A stretch of 64,000 bases of DNA, taken from contig OZ038422.1 of assembly GCA_964036155.1 (NCBI GenBank), positions 25,071,201 through 25,135,200 of the forward strand, written 5' to 3'. Source of the stretch: Diploscapter coronatus. Lineage: Eukaryota > Nematoda > Chromadorea > Rhabditida > Rhabditidae. How positions within the stretch are numbered: the first letter of the stretch is position 1; each line of letters starts with the position of its first letter. The notes beneath the pieces are model-generated. The model made no database searches, had not been told where the DNA came from, and was given only the letters and a program-made list of their open reading frames with translations. Of this stretch, positions 25,903 to 38,400 are shown one piece after another. Made by a program: the position numbers and the translations under genes.

Positions 25903-28049
25903 CTAATCAGTCATTTCGTCGTCAGGGTCTTCCGAGTCTTCTTCTTCATCATCGACGTCAGATTCAGATTCCATTTCTTCGTCATTGACATCGTCTGAGT
26001 CGTCGTTGTCAGATTCAGAATCCTGTTCGGCGTCCTCTTTGTCATCGTCGTCCGAATCAGAATCCTTCCTTTTCTTTCCCTTTTCCAACGACTTCAGGTA
26101 CTTTTCATCAACGAGATCCGAGAAAAATCTGAAATTTCAATTTTGAGTTTATTTTTAGAAAAATTCAAACTTTACCCTCCATTGATTTTCTTCTTCTTGA
26201 TGGAGTCGGCCCTCAAAATCGGAAATTTTGCAGCGATTTCTTCGAATGGCCAAAATTTTAGTGATTTCGAGAAAAGGTCCATAGAAAGTAGCCAGGAACA
26301 GTCGGGAGTAATCTGAAAATGAAAAAAAAACTATGAATTCAGAAATATTAAGAAAATACCCCAATTTGATCGACGCTACTTTCCGCGCCCCCATGTTTCG
26401 CCGCAATGCCTAGTTTCTTATTCGGCATGACGTTCAGAGCCCTGAAATTTAATTCCAGTTTTTTTTTGTAATAAATGGAGTCAAATGGTGTACCTAATTT
26501 CGTTGGACGTTTCACTCGAAGTAAGGAGAAGGCCAGTTCGGAGTTCGATGATTTGAGAGACGTTCTAGAATTGTTAAAAGTTCGAGATTTTCTAGAAATA
26601 TTTCGAAGATTTCATTTTTTTATTTTTTTTTTCATTTTTAAATTCCCGAATTTTCAAGCTATCTTTAAAAATGTCAAGATTTTCTAAAACAAAAACAATA
26701 TTTAAAAGGCTTACCATATCGAACCCCGACTCAATCCGCTCCAGGATGTTCCCGTACTCGCCGTTTTTGAAGATCTCCACGTAGCCCTCTTGCGTGCCGA
26801 CGTAGACAAATCTGAAAATCTGGGATTTTGTAGAAAAATCGAATTTTGCTGACTTTTCTGTGACGCAAATCGAGAGAAGTTCCGAGCCCATTTCCTCGCT
26901 TTTCAGGCGGAGTTTGCATTTTCGAACCTAAATATTGAATATCTAAAGAACCCATGTCTCACAAATTTGATAAATCTATCAGAATGGCCCAAGCAATGAT
27001 TTATAGCTGGTGAGCCTAGCTAGATGGAGTAATTTACTTTTCAAAATTGCTCATATGTTTTAAGAAATCTACATTTTCTAGGATAATTTCGAAAACTGAT
27101 ACGTCCACGTTTTGAACCAAATTCTCCATTCCTCTCACCTCGTAAGCTGCCAGAGTATTGTCAGCCGATGCCGAGAGTAGATTGTGATTGGAGTCCATCG
27201 CGAGCGCGTTGATGTCTCCGGTCTGGTCTGACCACTGGCAAACCAATGGGTTTTCAGATCGAAAGTCCCAAGTGTGGACCTAAAAGTTAAAAAGAAAAGA
27301 AATCTTTTTATTCCAAAGCAATGATAAAAAGTTGAGATTTTCTGAATTTTTGCTCTAAAAACTAATAACCCTTGGTTTGGATGTGAAAATTGAGAGAAAA
27401 AAAACACCTGACTTTATCTGATAATACGAAAAAAGATCATATCAAAGTATGCATGTAAAATTGGTTGAAAACTGACAAAGTTAGAAATTTAAAAGATTCA
27501 AAAAATTTGACTAAAATTTTCTTACATATCCATTTTCATCCCCGGTAGCGAATTGCTGGTTTTTCCTGGCCGTAGAAGGCAAAAGGTAAATCGTTGTGGG
27601 GCGGGCCTCGTGGCTTTTCACGATACAGCGGGTTCTGGAATTCAAAAATAACAATTATTTGTAGCAAATTTGAGAATTTTGATTTTTTTTCTGAAAATTA
27701 AACAATTTAAAATCAACCTTTTTCCGGTCTCCGTATCATAGCTACAAAGCGACTTGTTCCTTCCAATTCCATAAATAGTCGACCCGTCCTCGCTGAATGT
27801 AATAGCTCGAATAGAGGACTTCGTTCGGAAGCGCCAGTGCTCCTGAAGAAAATTAAACTAAAATAAAAAAAACCCCTAAAATTATATCTAGAAAAAATAT
27901 TATTTTTCAAAACCCACGGTGAAATCCTGTCTCTCCGGATCCGGATCGTATGTATTCAATTCCAAACAGCCATCCATGTTTCCAACGGCCAGAATATTCG
28001 AGGATCCCAAGGCAAAGCAGCATGGAGTTCTCTCCAAGGAAATTTCCAT
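25903..28049 (-). CDS. WDR55: WD-repeat protein WDR55
   Basis: Nucleolar WD40 protein needed for pre-rRNA processing in other eukaryotes. About nine exons. Beta-propeller repeats read in order: NILAVGNMDGCLELNTYD, IRAITFSEDGSTIYGIG, QQFATGDENGYVHTWDFRSE, NALAMDSNHNLLSASADNTL, RFVYVGTQEGYVEIF, ALNVMPNKKLGIAAKHGG and ITPDCSWLLSMD. Exon order and the VNILPN-like segment before the last repeat match vertebrate WDR55. The protein ends in a strongly acidic serine/aspartate tail after a basic patch (LEKGKKRKDSDSDDDD), as in WDR55 orthologues. Start 28049 follows a TTTTCAG acceptor by three bases. Stop at 25903 is only 183 bases from the next start, too little for an independent promoter, so co-transcription with the ZNHIT2-like gene is likely. 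Confidence 0.88.
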
Positions 28050-28419
28050 TTTCTGAAAAAATCGATAAGTTTTTAATTAGGAAAAATGAAGATATTTCAG
28101 TTGTCTCGAACAACTAAAAATCATGAATAATACTTTTCTTTAAATTGAACTTTTATCGAAAATAAAAAGTCATTCGGAATGTAAAGCACAAGAAAGAATA
28201 AGTGAGTCATGAAATAAGTACCAGTTTTAAATTCTAACAGGAGAAAGTCAAGTTTTGAGAATTTTAGAGAAAGAACGTGATAAATATGATTTTTTAACTA
28301 CAAAAAAGAAAAATACTAGGGAAAAATAGAGCCCACTCAAAAAAGCAAAATAAGAAAAGATGATTGCAATTCTAAAAAAAAAAAAAAATAAGCTCCATCC
28401 CCAAAAATATAAAGTCCGG

Positions 28420-31400
28420 CTACTCCTCTTCATCATCGCTCATTACGACAGCCCTTCTCTTCCTCCGGACTTTGACCGCCCCTCCACCATCGTCATCCGA
28501 ATCAATTGCAGCGTTTTCCTTGTCCGAATAGTTTTTTTCCTGCTGAAATCAAATTCATAGCTCTTTTAAACTAGTAAATTTTAATAATAGGTTAAAAATT
28601 TTAATGGAACTTCACAATTTCATTCAAGATTTTAATTTAGCGATAGAGTAATGGGGCTAAATTGTTTAAGGAAGTGCGCACCTGGTTTTCGGGGTTGTTT
28701 TCGGGCATCGGACTTGTTTGACGAAGTGAATCAGGAGAAGAAGAGGCAATTCGCAAGCGGGTGGAGTTCTGAAATTCTGGGTTCATAAAATTTAATTCCA
28801 GAGTTTGAAGAACGTCAAGAAAAGATTTCAAGATTTTAATGTCAAAAATAAAAAATAATCTTGAAGATAAATTTTAACCCATAGTTCTTACCTGAGACGA
28901 ACTCGGAGACAAACTCGGAAGGCGGAATCTGTCTGGGTCTTGAGAAGAATCGGGGCTAGGCGTTTCCAATCTCAGTCGACTCGTGTTCTGAGAATTCTTT
29001 AATTTTTAAATTTTAATAAAAAATTCTGAAAGTTTCTCTCAAAAACTCAAACTAATTGAAAAGCTACCTGAGTAGACTCATCGAGTGTCGTATTGATATG
29101 TAGGCCATCTTCCAGCAGATCCTGAGAGGGCTGATCGGCCAAATCCAGAAAGTCGGCTTCGACCTCATCCTTTTCATTCTCATTTTCGTTACCGTCCTCC
29201 TCCCAGGGATCGACTTTTCTCCTTTTCGCGCGAGGCTTTTTCGGGGACTTCTGACGCTTCTCCTTGGTTTTCCTCTTTTCCTTGGGCCTTTTCGGCTCAT
29301 CGGGGCTGGAAAATAAACAAATTCGGAGATTTCTAGAATTTTGATGATTTAGCGGTTCTCGAATTCGACTTACTTTTCTTCATTTTTATCTGCTCCCTTT
29401 TCGTCGTCACCATACTCTATTTCAATGCAGTCCCTCGTCTCCTTCCAGAACAGAACTTCCAGACCCATCTTCGTCGAGCCGATTTCGTCCATCATTTGGA
29501 AGAATCTAGAAAATTTTCAGTGGTTCTTCTAAATTCTCGATTTTTCCAGTTTTTAATCTGTTTCAAGAAATATTCAATAGGAAAAAGAAACTCAATGATT
29601 CAATAGCGTTTTTTTCTGATAAAATTTAAAATTCTCATGTCTTTGAATGATCCAAATTATGAAGAAACTAACTTCTTCAAAAGGTGATATCCGAACTCGT
29701 AGACTTCGAAGAAGGATCTTTTCTTCCTGTCTTCCGGCTTAACATTTGCAAAGTGCTCGCCGATGCGATTGAAAATGCGGAAGAGGGACAGCTGAAATAA
29801 AAACAAATAATTTAAAAAAGATAAAAGCAAATAAAAAAATACCTGAAACAACTTAATGGGCATGCGGAGATCGAAGGCGATACGGTGCAGCATTTTGACG
29901 ACCGCCTTGTTGAGCTCCGGCGTGTTACGGTCGAATTCGTCCAGGATGAACACGTACCTGAATTTCTTTTCCATCTTCTGGAAGTTAGAGAAAATTAGTG
30001 GCAAATCTAGACGAGTTTTGTCACAAATTGCCTAATACCCGATTTAAAAAAAATTTCTGAAAATTGTAAAAGGCACTTTTAGATGAACCATCATAGGAGT
30101 TGAGAATTTCCACGACAAATATTACATCAAAGTAGCTATTTTTGCAGTTTTTCTTTATTTTTTTTTTTTAGAAACCTACCACTTCAAAATATCACTCTTG
30201 GAATATTTGGAGATATGGTCCGAAAGGTCGAAGTCGATTTCTTTGGTCTCATATCTGGGCTCCTCCTCTTCCTCCTCGTCATAGTCGTCTTCTTCGGGAT
30301 TTTCTTCCTCAAAATAGAAAAGAATGAACTTTAGAAATTTGTAAAATGCCTTTCTTTTTTTGTAAAAAGAGGTGAGCTTACTAAAATTTATAAAAGGGAC
30401 GAATTTTATTAAAACCTACAAAATTAGGTCAAGTTCTAAATTTTTACCTGATTCTCCTGGTTTTCTTTCTCCTCCGCCTCGACGGTGTCTTTGTAGTGTT
30501 GCTCCATCGCTTCGTTGACTTTCTTGAACGATTTGGCGACCTAACAACTCTTTTTTCAAAAATAAAAGATTTTTTTTTAAAAATAACCTCCATCAAATCG
30601 GCGTTGAAAATTTCTCGGAGTTCGTTGATTTCAGCCTCAACCGCCATGTCGTCCGTGCCAAAAACTCCTGAAAGAAATAGCATAAAAATTATAAATAAAA
30701 ATAAAATCAGTTAAGGATAGAATATACCATCCGTATTCCAAATCTGCCTGGCCGCCCTGTAGAGTCCGACCGCGTCATCCGGTCTCTTTTCCCTCAAGGC
30801 CCGCTGGATTCTCAGCATCGCAAAACGCCTGAAATATATTTCGAAATTTCTATTAAACCTTCTTTCAAAAGGATATTCAATACTGTATTTCTCGCCTGCA
30901 AAAAACATTTAGAGGAAATCATATCCCTTGAAAGTCACTAAATCTTGAATGAAGACAAGTATAAGCTCTCAAGTTGAGGATATAAAATAAAATCCCCTGT
31001 AAAAAGAATACAAAATCCCTTTTTCAAAGATAATGGATATATAAAACTCCCAAAGTCTTACTGGTGTTCTTCGTCCTCTACTTCTAACAATGCGTTCAAC
31101 ACGATTTGGTCCTTCGAATATTCCATAGTCCCGTTGACCACTCCAATCAGGGATTCATTCACGGCTTCGTCCCAGAGCGAATCGAGCTTGTCCTGAGCCA
31201 TTTTGTCGACTTTCGCGGAAATCGCGTCGCCGCCGGATTTTTCGGACTTGGCGGCTGAAATTTCTGATATTTTCCACAAAATTGAATCTTTGCGAAATGT
31301 TTCAGATTTTTTCGTACCTTGAGACAAGCTGAGCTAAAAAAAATTATTCTTTTCAGATTTTCTTATTTTTACTCTAAAAGTATGAATTTGAACAGAAAGA

Positions 31401-34400
31401 TCGGTGATTTTTAGGGATTAGTGTAATTTCTCAAGTTTTCTATGGAGATTTTTAAAAATTTCATGAAATGTGCTAAATTTTCGCCTATCAATTTTTTAAA
31501 TGAAAAACGATTTACCTCTGGGCTTTCTTTTGGCCTTCTTGATTTTTTCCCTTCGCTTGACTTTCTGAAGTCTGCCCGTTTTGACGCTCCTTTCGAGAAT
31601 TCGCAGGTAGTAGTGATTGGCGAGAAGCAACTCACGAAGGAAATTTTTCGAGAAAGCACCGGGCTGAAATTTTAATCTTTAAATTTATCGTTTTTCCAAT
31701 CTTTTATTTTTTAATTTCCTTTTCAAGATGAAATTACTACTTCGAAACATTGAAAACTATAATAAAAAGTCGAAACTTATTTAGACGAAAAATTATTTGA
31801 AATCTCTAGAAAACTGACTTACCGCGAATTTCCTGAGAATATCCAGCGCGAGTTCCCTGTATTCCTCGACGTTTTGGATGTGGCTGACCGCAGCAGAAGC
31901 AATTCGACGGTCTTCCGAATTGCCCTTTTCCAGCAAATGTTGATGGCTGGAAAATACTAGGTAGTCTCGAAACTTTTAGCAATAGCTCCGTCACATCCCC
32001 TAATCTTATCACCAAGCAACGGAACAGTTATGTAAATAGAATGCTTGGTTTACTTTCATCTTTTTAAACTTTGCCTTAATAGATTCACTTCACTATAGTA
32101 TAGAAGAACGATGCTAAAAGTAGAATCTTTGAAACTTATTTTAAAGAGCTAATTTTCCAATCAATCCTCAAAAACTGGCTTATCGAAGTTCAATTAAACT
32201 TGTTACGAAGATTAGAAAATTTGAAACCCACGTCAAAAGCAGTTCCTTGTAAGCAGACAAGGCGTATTGAGCGCGCATTCCATAGAACTTGGCCTCGGAT
32301 TTGTTTGACAGAGCCAAGTCGAAGTTGTCTATGATTTGAACTTGAACCTGATGGAACGCCTCTGTACCGATGCAGTTGTCGATCTGAAAATAGAAGGAAA
32401 ATATTTTGGATAAGTTTCAAAATTAATTGACAAAGTGCTGATAATCCTCCGAAGCTGGCAGTATAACGATATCAGTTTCAAAAATCGTAAAATTGGATAG
32501 GCTTCAAAAATGATATATTTAGATGTCCTAACATTACAAGATAGTAGTACATGTGCGTAAGCTTCAAATAAAAAATCAATAGGTTTCATAAAATAATCAT
32601 ATATCGATGATAGTGAGTCTAACTGATGGGTTGAAAGTTCATGTTAATTTCCAAATAAACTCTTCTGATCACCTACCAAAGACGAATTGAGCTCGGCCAG
32701 TCTACAGTACTCCATGCAGAACTTCATAAACTGGAAATAGTGCATGTCCGAGTTTCTCTGACCCACAGCTCTTCTAGCGCCAAAAGCCTGAAGCCAAAAA
32801 TGGTAACTTTTTTGATAGAAATATCAGTAAAGTGGCAGCAATTTTGTGGTTAAGATAATATCTTTCTAATAAAATAGTACCAATTTGAATCAAATAGCAA
32901 TAGTAGCTTTTGGTACCAAAATGGTAATAAACCCGAAATTACCAAGTCCCAGGTGTGCTTCATGAGCCGATTGAAGGCCTTCTCGAGAATTTCCTCCACG
33001 AACGATTTGAGCTTCATGCGCAATTCCACGGACGAAGTGTGCACTTTCTGAAAAGAGGTCAACATTTTAGAGCAGATATAAAATTTAGTGGGATAGACTA
33101 TTTTTTAGACAAATATATCAATTTTACCTGAGTCACTTCGAAGGGCCGTCGATTTCTGGCAATTCTCTTCTTCGTCTTTCTCTCGTCCAAAAACGACAGG
33201 TCATTGGCGTTTTTGATCGGTCTGAAATTGATTCCTTTTCAAAGCGAGATCAAGGAATTACTTACTTCATGATGACCAAATTGTTTCCGGGACTGTTCAG
33301 GCTGCCACCTTTCGTGACGTAGGTGCCGGCGAATCTGGAAAATCAAATGTTTTAAAGAGAGAATGTTTTCTTGAAAGGGATCATTTTCCTGAGAATATCA
33401 TTCATTACTAAAATAAGGTCTTCTTTATTTTGAAGAGATAAACAATTCCCCCTTGCCTCGAATGCCTCATGCCCATGCTCCACCGTTTACTGGCCCTCTT
33501 TGCCTCTTCGACTTCCAGAGCTTGTCGAAGAGCGATCTCATTCTCAGTCTTCTCCTTCAAAGTCAGTTCCGTATTCGTTATGATCAGGTCGGAGGGTTTC
33601 TGGAAGAAAATGGAATCTGTTGAAGAAAAATTTTGAAAATAAAGCTTTTTTCTGAAAATTTAAGCTTACGTATTCCCTGAAGATCATAGCGAAGATCTCC
33701 AGAATCGCGAGATGGAAATCCCGTTCTCGGGTTTGACTGGCGACGTGAATGAAGACCTGGAATATGAATCATTTTTTTATTATAATTCAACATATCACAA
33801 CAACTAACTTGTAATTACATTTTGCTCTTTAGCAAAATCTTGAAACTTATTTTAAAAATGGACCTCTTGAATATTGGAATCTAGAAAAGCGCTGATGACT
33901 TTGTCCGTGGAGTTGACTTCATTGACGGTTCTCTGGAATTAGCAAAAAAGATTAAAACATCTAAAAAAAATTTAGAAAAATCAAAGAAAACTCGAAAAAA
34001 AACTAATATTTTTAGATTAAAGAAAACAAATTTTAAAAATAATTCCACCTTTCCATCCATCTGAGATTGGCCGATCGAGAAAATGTATCGAATCAGGACG
34101 ATGATTCTTTCCATGACCATTCTCTGCTCCTCGATTTGGTCACCTTTTTCCTGAATTAGAAAAAATTTACTCCTTTACATTAAAGTTTTCTAACAATAAA
34201 ACTTCTATCTTCTCCTGAATAATAATAATTGATTTTTGAAAAATAGAAAAAATCTCACCGTCTCCACAAAATACGATCTGAGCTTATCGCTGAGCATTCT
34301 GAAGAATTCCACGTCGGCAAAGGCGAGTTTGGCCCTTTGCAGGTTGGCTTCCAGCTGGGAGAAATATTGCCATTTCTGGACGTCGTCCGGGGCCTTGCCT

Positions 34401-35055
34401 TGGAAACTGACGATCGCAGGTTGGGCGAGGTTGATCATCAATCTGCGAATTTTCATTATTTCTCCCAAAGGAATATCTCAAAGTTACTGTAGGAACAAAA
34501 AGTTATGAAATTTGCAAATGCAAATCAACAGTAGTTTCTTAAAATTCAAATTTCTTCTACTTTTTTTTAAAAGGTTTCTGAAACAATCTAAAAAATCAAA
34601 TTGTTTTTAGTTCGAAAGACTAGGAAAACTTGACAATTATGGTCTGACGAGTAAAAAATCGCACCTCAACGTGATATCGAACATTTTCTCGTCCTTCTTC
34701 TCGGCCGATGACTTGAGGATGGGAATGAGGTCGTTCTCGATGATGTTGTGGTCGCCACAGATTCTCCTCGCAAGAAACTCGGCGGTGTCATTTCGGAGAA
34801 AGCGGATGATGTCGCGGAGGGATTCTGAATTTAAAAATATTTCTTTATTATTTCTTTATATTCTTATATTTTAATTCCTCTCATTACGGACCTAATTTTC
34901 GTAAAAAAAGAAGTCAATTGCAGCCAAAAATGATGAATAGGCTAGGGAAAAAAGACTGAAAGATTCCACGCACCATAGCAGTCCGGCTCTTGATGATATA
35001 CGCCGTTCTCCAGGAAGCCGAGCGCGTTGACGGTGCCCTGCACCACGGCCTCCAT
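28420..35055 (-). CDS. tim-1: TIMELESS homologue, replication fork protection / cohesion factor
   Basis: Partner of Tipin in the fork protection complex; in C. elegans TIM-1 is linked to chromosome cohesion. More than 15 exons from 35055. The N-terminal TIMELESS domain is clear: MEAVVQGTVNALGFLENGVY, SLRDIIRFLRNDTAEFLARR, LMINLAQPAIVSFQGKAPDD, LEANLQRAKLAFADVEFFRM. Middle exons (about 33300-31000) keep helical repeats such as YCRLAELNS and KAFNRLMKHTWDL. Around 29460-29950 the conserved FDRNTPELNKAVVKMLHRIA, FDLRMPIKLFQ, LSLFRIFNRIGEHF and EVLFWKETRDCIEIEYG match the timeless C-terminal core. The tail is basic then acidic (KRPKEKRKTKEKRQK; MSDDEEE stop). Acidic loops of D/E at about 30260 are also usual. 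The start is 412 bases from the divergently transcribed beta adaptin start. Exon edges in the low-complexity middle are approximate. Confidence 0.9.
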
Positions 35056-35466
35056 GATTTTTAAGTCAAATCACCTGAAAAATTACGCTTTTGGAAATTT
35101 TCGAAGAGAACAATTCAAAGTAGGCGCTCGAAATACGAGTATGCGAATACGCGGTACGCGACCCTAAACTGCGTTGCTTTTTATTTTATCGGATATCGGA
35201 TTTTGTTTACTCACTCGATATTTTCGGGATTTTCTTTATTTCTATTGTTTATTACTAATAATTTGGAAGATACTCAACTTGAAACTTTCACGACCCAGAG
35301 AAATAGTAGGGAGAGGGAAGAGTGAAAAGAAAGTTATAGGAGAAAAAGGGGAGTGGAAAAGTGAGGTGTGTATTTTCCAAGATATCGATTATTTTTATTT
35401 TATTTTCGGGACTAGGGTGTTTTAATGCTCTATGTTTACAGGAAAATCCGAACGTACTGATTGGCG
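35056..35466. promoter_or_regulatory. Divergent promoter region, timeless (-) and beta adaptin (+)
   Basis: A 411-base gap between two start codons pointing away from each other. It contains GCGAATACGCGGTACGCGAC near 35136-35160 with a near-palindrome CGCGGTACGCG. A TTTACAG acceptor at about 35435-35441 leaves a short beta adaptin 5' UTR of about 25 bases, consistent with SL1 trans-splicing. No gene in the gap. Confidence 0.55.
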
Positions 35467-38400
35467 ATGACGGACTCGAAATATTTTACCACCACCAAAA
35501 AGGGTGAGTTGTAAGCGATTTCAACACAGAACTCGATAATTTCCTCGACTTTTGAGGAGCTGTAATTAGAAAACAAACCTGTAACTAGCTAATTAACATA
35601 ATATTTGGGATTATTTCCTGAAAATAAGGGAAGCTTATAAAATCTGGAATTCTTTAGCGATTTGAAAGTTGCCTAGTCTTGGGATGAAAAAATGTTGTTA
35701 AGAATGAAAATCCCCCGAACTTTCAAAATACCGCATTTCTTTATTTTAAAAATTCAGGTGAAATTTTCGAACTGAAGAATGAGCTGAATTCGGACAAGAA
35801 GGAGAAAAAGCGCGAGGCGGTCAAGAAGGTGATTGCCAGCATGACTGTCGGCAAGGATGTCAGGTAAAGATTGGAATTCCACTGAAACAATTAAAATGAG
35901 CTAAGCCCCCTAAAATGTTAACCTGCGAGAAATCTTCAAAAAGCAGAATTTTTAAAGTAGTTAATCAAACATCTGAAAACTAAAGAAAATATTTTGAAAA
36001 GAACAAAGTTTCAGCGCCCTATTCCCAGACGTTGTGAATTGCATGCAGACGGATAACGTGGAGTTGAAGAAGCTGGTTTACTTGTATCTGATGAACTACG
36101 CCAAGAGCCAGCCGGACCTTGCCATCATGGCTGTCAACACTTTTGTCAAGGTATTTTCCTATTTTTTTCTTTCTAGTAAATTTTTAAAAATATATTTTTT
36201 CCAGGACTGTGAAGACCCAAACCCGCTGATCCGTGCGTTGGCTGTGAGAACGATGGGCTGCATTCGCGTTGAGAAAATCACCGAATACCTTTGCGAGCCG
36301 CTCAGAAAGTGCATGAAGGTCAGAATTTCTATTTTCTTTCTTTAATTTATTCATGATAAGGTATTATTTTAATCCATAAGATCAATATATTTTCGGCATC
36401 TTTGGACTTGGTATGATTTGCGTGAAACTTATTGAAAAGTATTTTTGAGGAATCAGGTACAAAGGGAACTTGAGTTTTTCATTGGAACTTCATCTTCTAT
36501 ATACTAATAAAACTCAAATGATTTGGGGGAATTATATATATTTCATGAAACATAGGTTCAAAGATTGACTTGAAAATTTTTTTTCCTAAACGATCCATAA
36601 AAAATTTTGATTGAGCATGGAAAACTTCTTTCAAATATATGAGATTTCTGAAACATATTCAAAATGCAAGTTGTTTGTAAGATATTTGTTAAAAGATTTT
36701 ATTCTATATGTTATTATTGCATCGAACTCAACCTCACTTTTCTTCAAAATATATGAAATTCTCGAAAAAAATTATAATTTTTTTCAGGACGAAGATCCCT
36801 ATGTGCGCAAAACTGCTGCAGTGTGCGTCGCGAAGCTCTACGACATGAATCCGAACTTGGTTGAGGAGCAAGGTTGGCAAATTTTGGTTTATTTTCTGAA
36901 AAAGAAGATATTTTTTACTGTAGCCTTTCATTTCTTTTCCTACAAATTGTCATTTTTCTATAGCTTTTGATCTTTTTCACGAACTCTTGCCAATTTTCTG
37001 TAATTCTTGTAATTTCTTTTTCAAAATGATATTTTTCAATTTCAGGTTTTGTTGAACTTCTGAACGATCTGCTTTCGGACGCGAATCCGATGGTAGTCGC
37101 CAACGCCGTCGCCGCGCTCACGGAAATCAATGAGCAGGTTCGATTTAAAAAAAATGTATTTTTATTGATTTTTTGAGAAACCCCTGATCGAAGTCAACTC
37201 CCAAATGGTCAACAAACTTCTCACCGCACTCAACGAATGCACTGAATGGGGACAGGTTAGCCATTTTTCTTTTACATATTTCTTCCAGCTTAGTACATTT
37301 CTGAGATAAGTTTCGTAGCAGTGATATATTCACGGTTCATAGGCTTTCACTTAATGCATTGTTGGATGAACAAACTATAAAAACAAGTTCATGACTCTTC
37401 TAGAAAGAAAAGTGACCGTTAATAAAAGTAGTACTGCAAAAATTCAACGAACATGCATAGTTTGGGCCAATTTAAAACTAATAGCTTACATAGAGGATAT
37501 TATAAGGTAGGGGAATGCTGAATATAGAATTTTTTAGTTAGGAAAATTCATATTATAATATGTTTATCGACTTTTTATGCGACTACTTTTATTAATTACC
37601 GAAGAAATTATCTCGATTTTCCAATTCAAACTTCCTTTTCCAAAAATAAAAGTTTTTTTTAAAATAAGTTTTAAGAAAACCACAAATTAGGAGTGATTCA
37701 GTTACTACGCTAAAAACTAACTTTTAACGCGAAAAATAAAATACAACAAAAAACTCAGGTCTTCATCCTTGATGCTCTTGCCGGATATCGTCCCAGGGAT
37801 GAAAGAGAGGCTCAGAACATCTGTGAGCGAATTTCTCCGAGATTGGCACATGCGAACGCAGCCGTCGTCCTGTCGACGGTCAAAGTGCTCATGAAATTGG
37901 TGGATCTGTTGCCGAATGATTCGGACTTCATCGCACAGCTAACAAAGAAGTTGGCACCGCCCATGGTAGGGCGATTTTTTAAAATTATTTTGAAAAATTG
38001 GTCATTCTATATCAAAATCTCCATGATAACTTTTCTTTAAAAATTTTATTTTTTTGCCAATTTTTAATGAGATACTGAAATATGTTTCAAAAGATTATAA
38101 AAATAGGAAAAATTATGAACTATGCAACCTTCTGAGGCCTGAGTTTAGAAAATAAAAAAAGATGATAATTTTTTAAAAGCTGATTTTCAGGTAACCCTCC
38201 TCTCGGCTGAACCAGAAATCCAATACGTCGCCCTGCGCAACATCAACCTCATCGTCCAGAAGAGACCCGACATTCTCAAACAGGAAATGAAGGCTAGATT
38301 TTACCGTCTTTTATCATTAGACAGGGAAGGGACGCAGAAGAAGGAATTTATTAGTTGTTTTCAATACTTTTCTGCTATTGAAAATTAGGGAAAAGATTAT

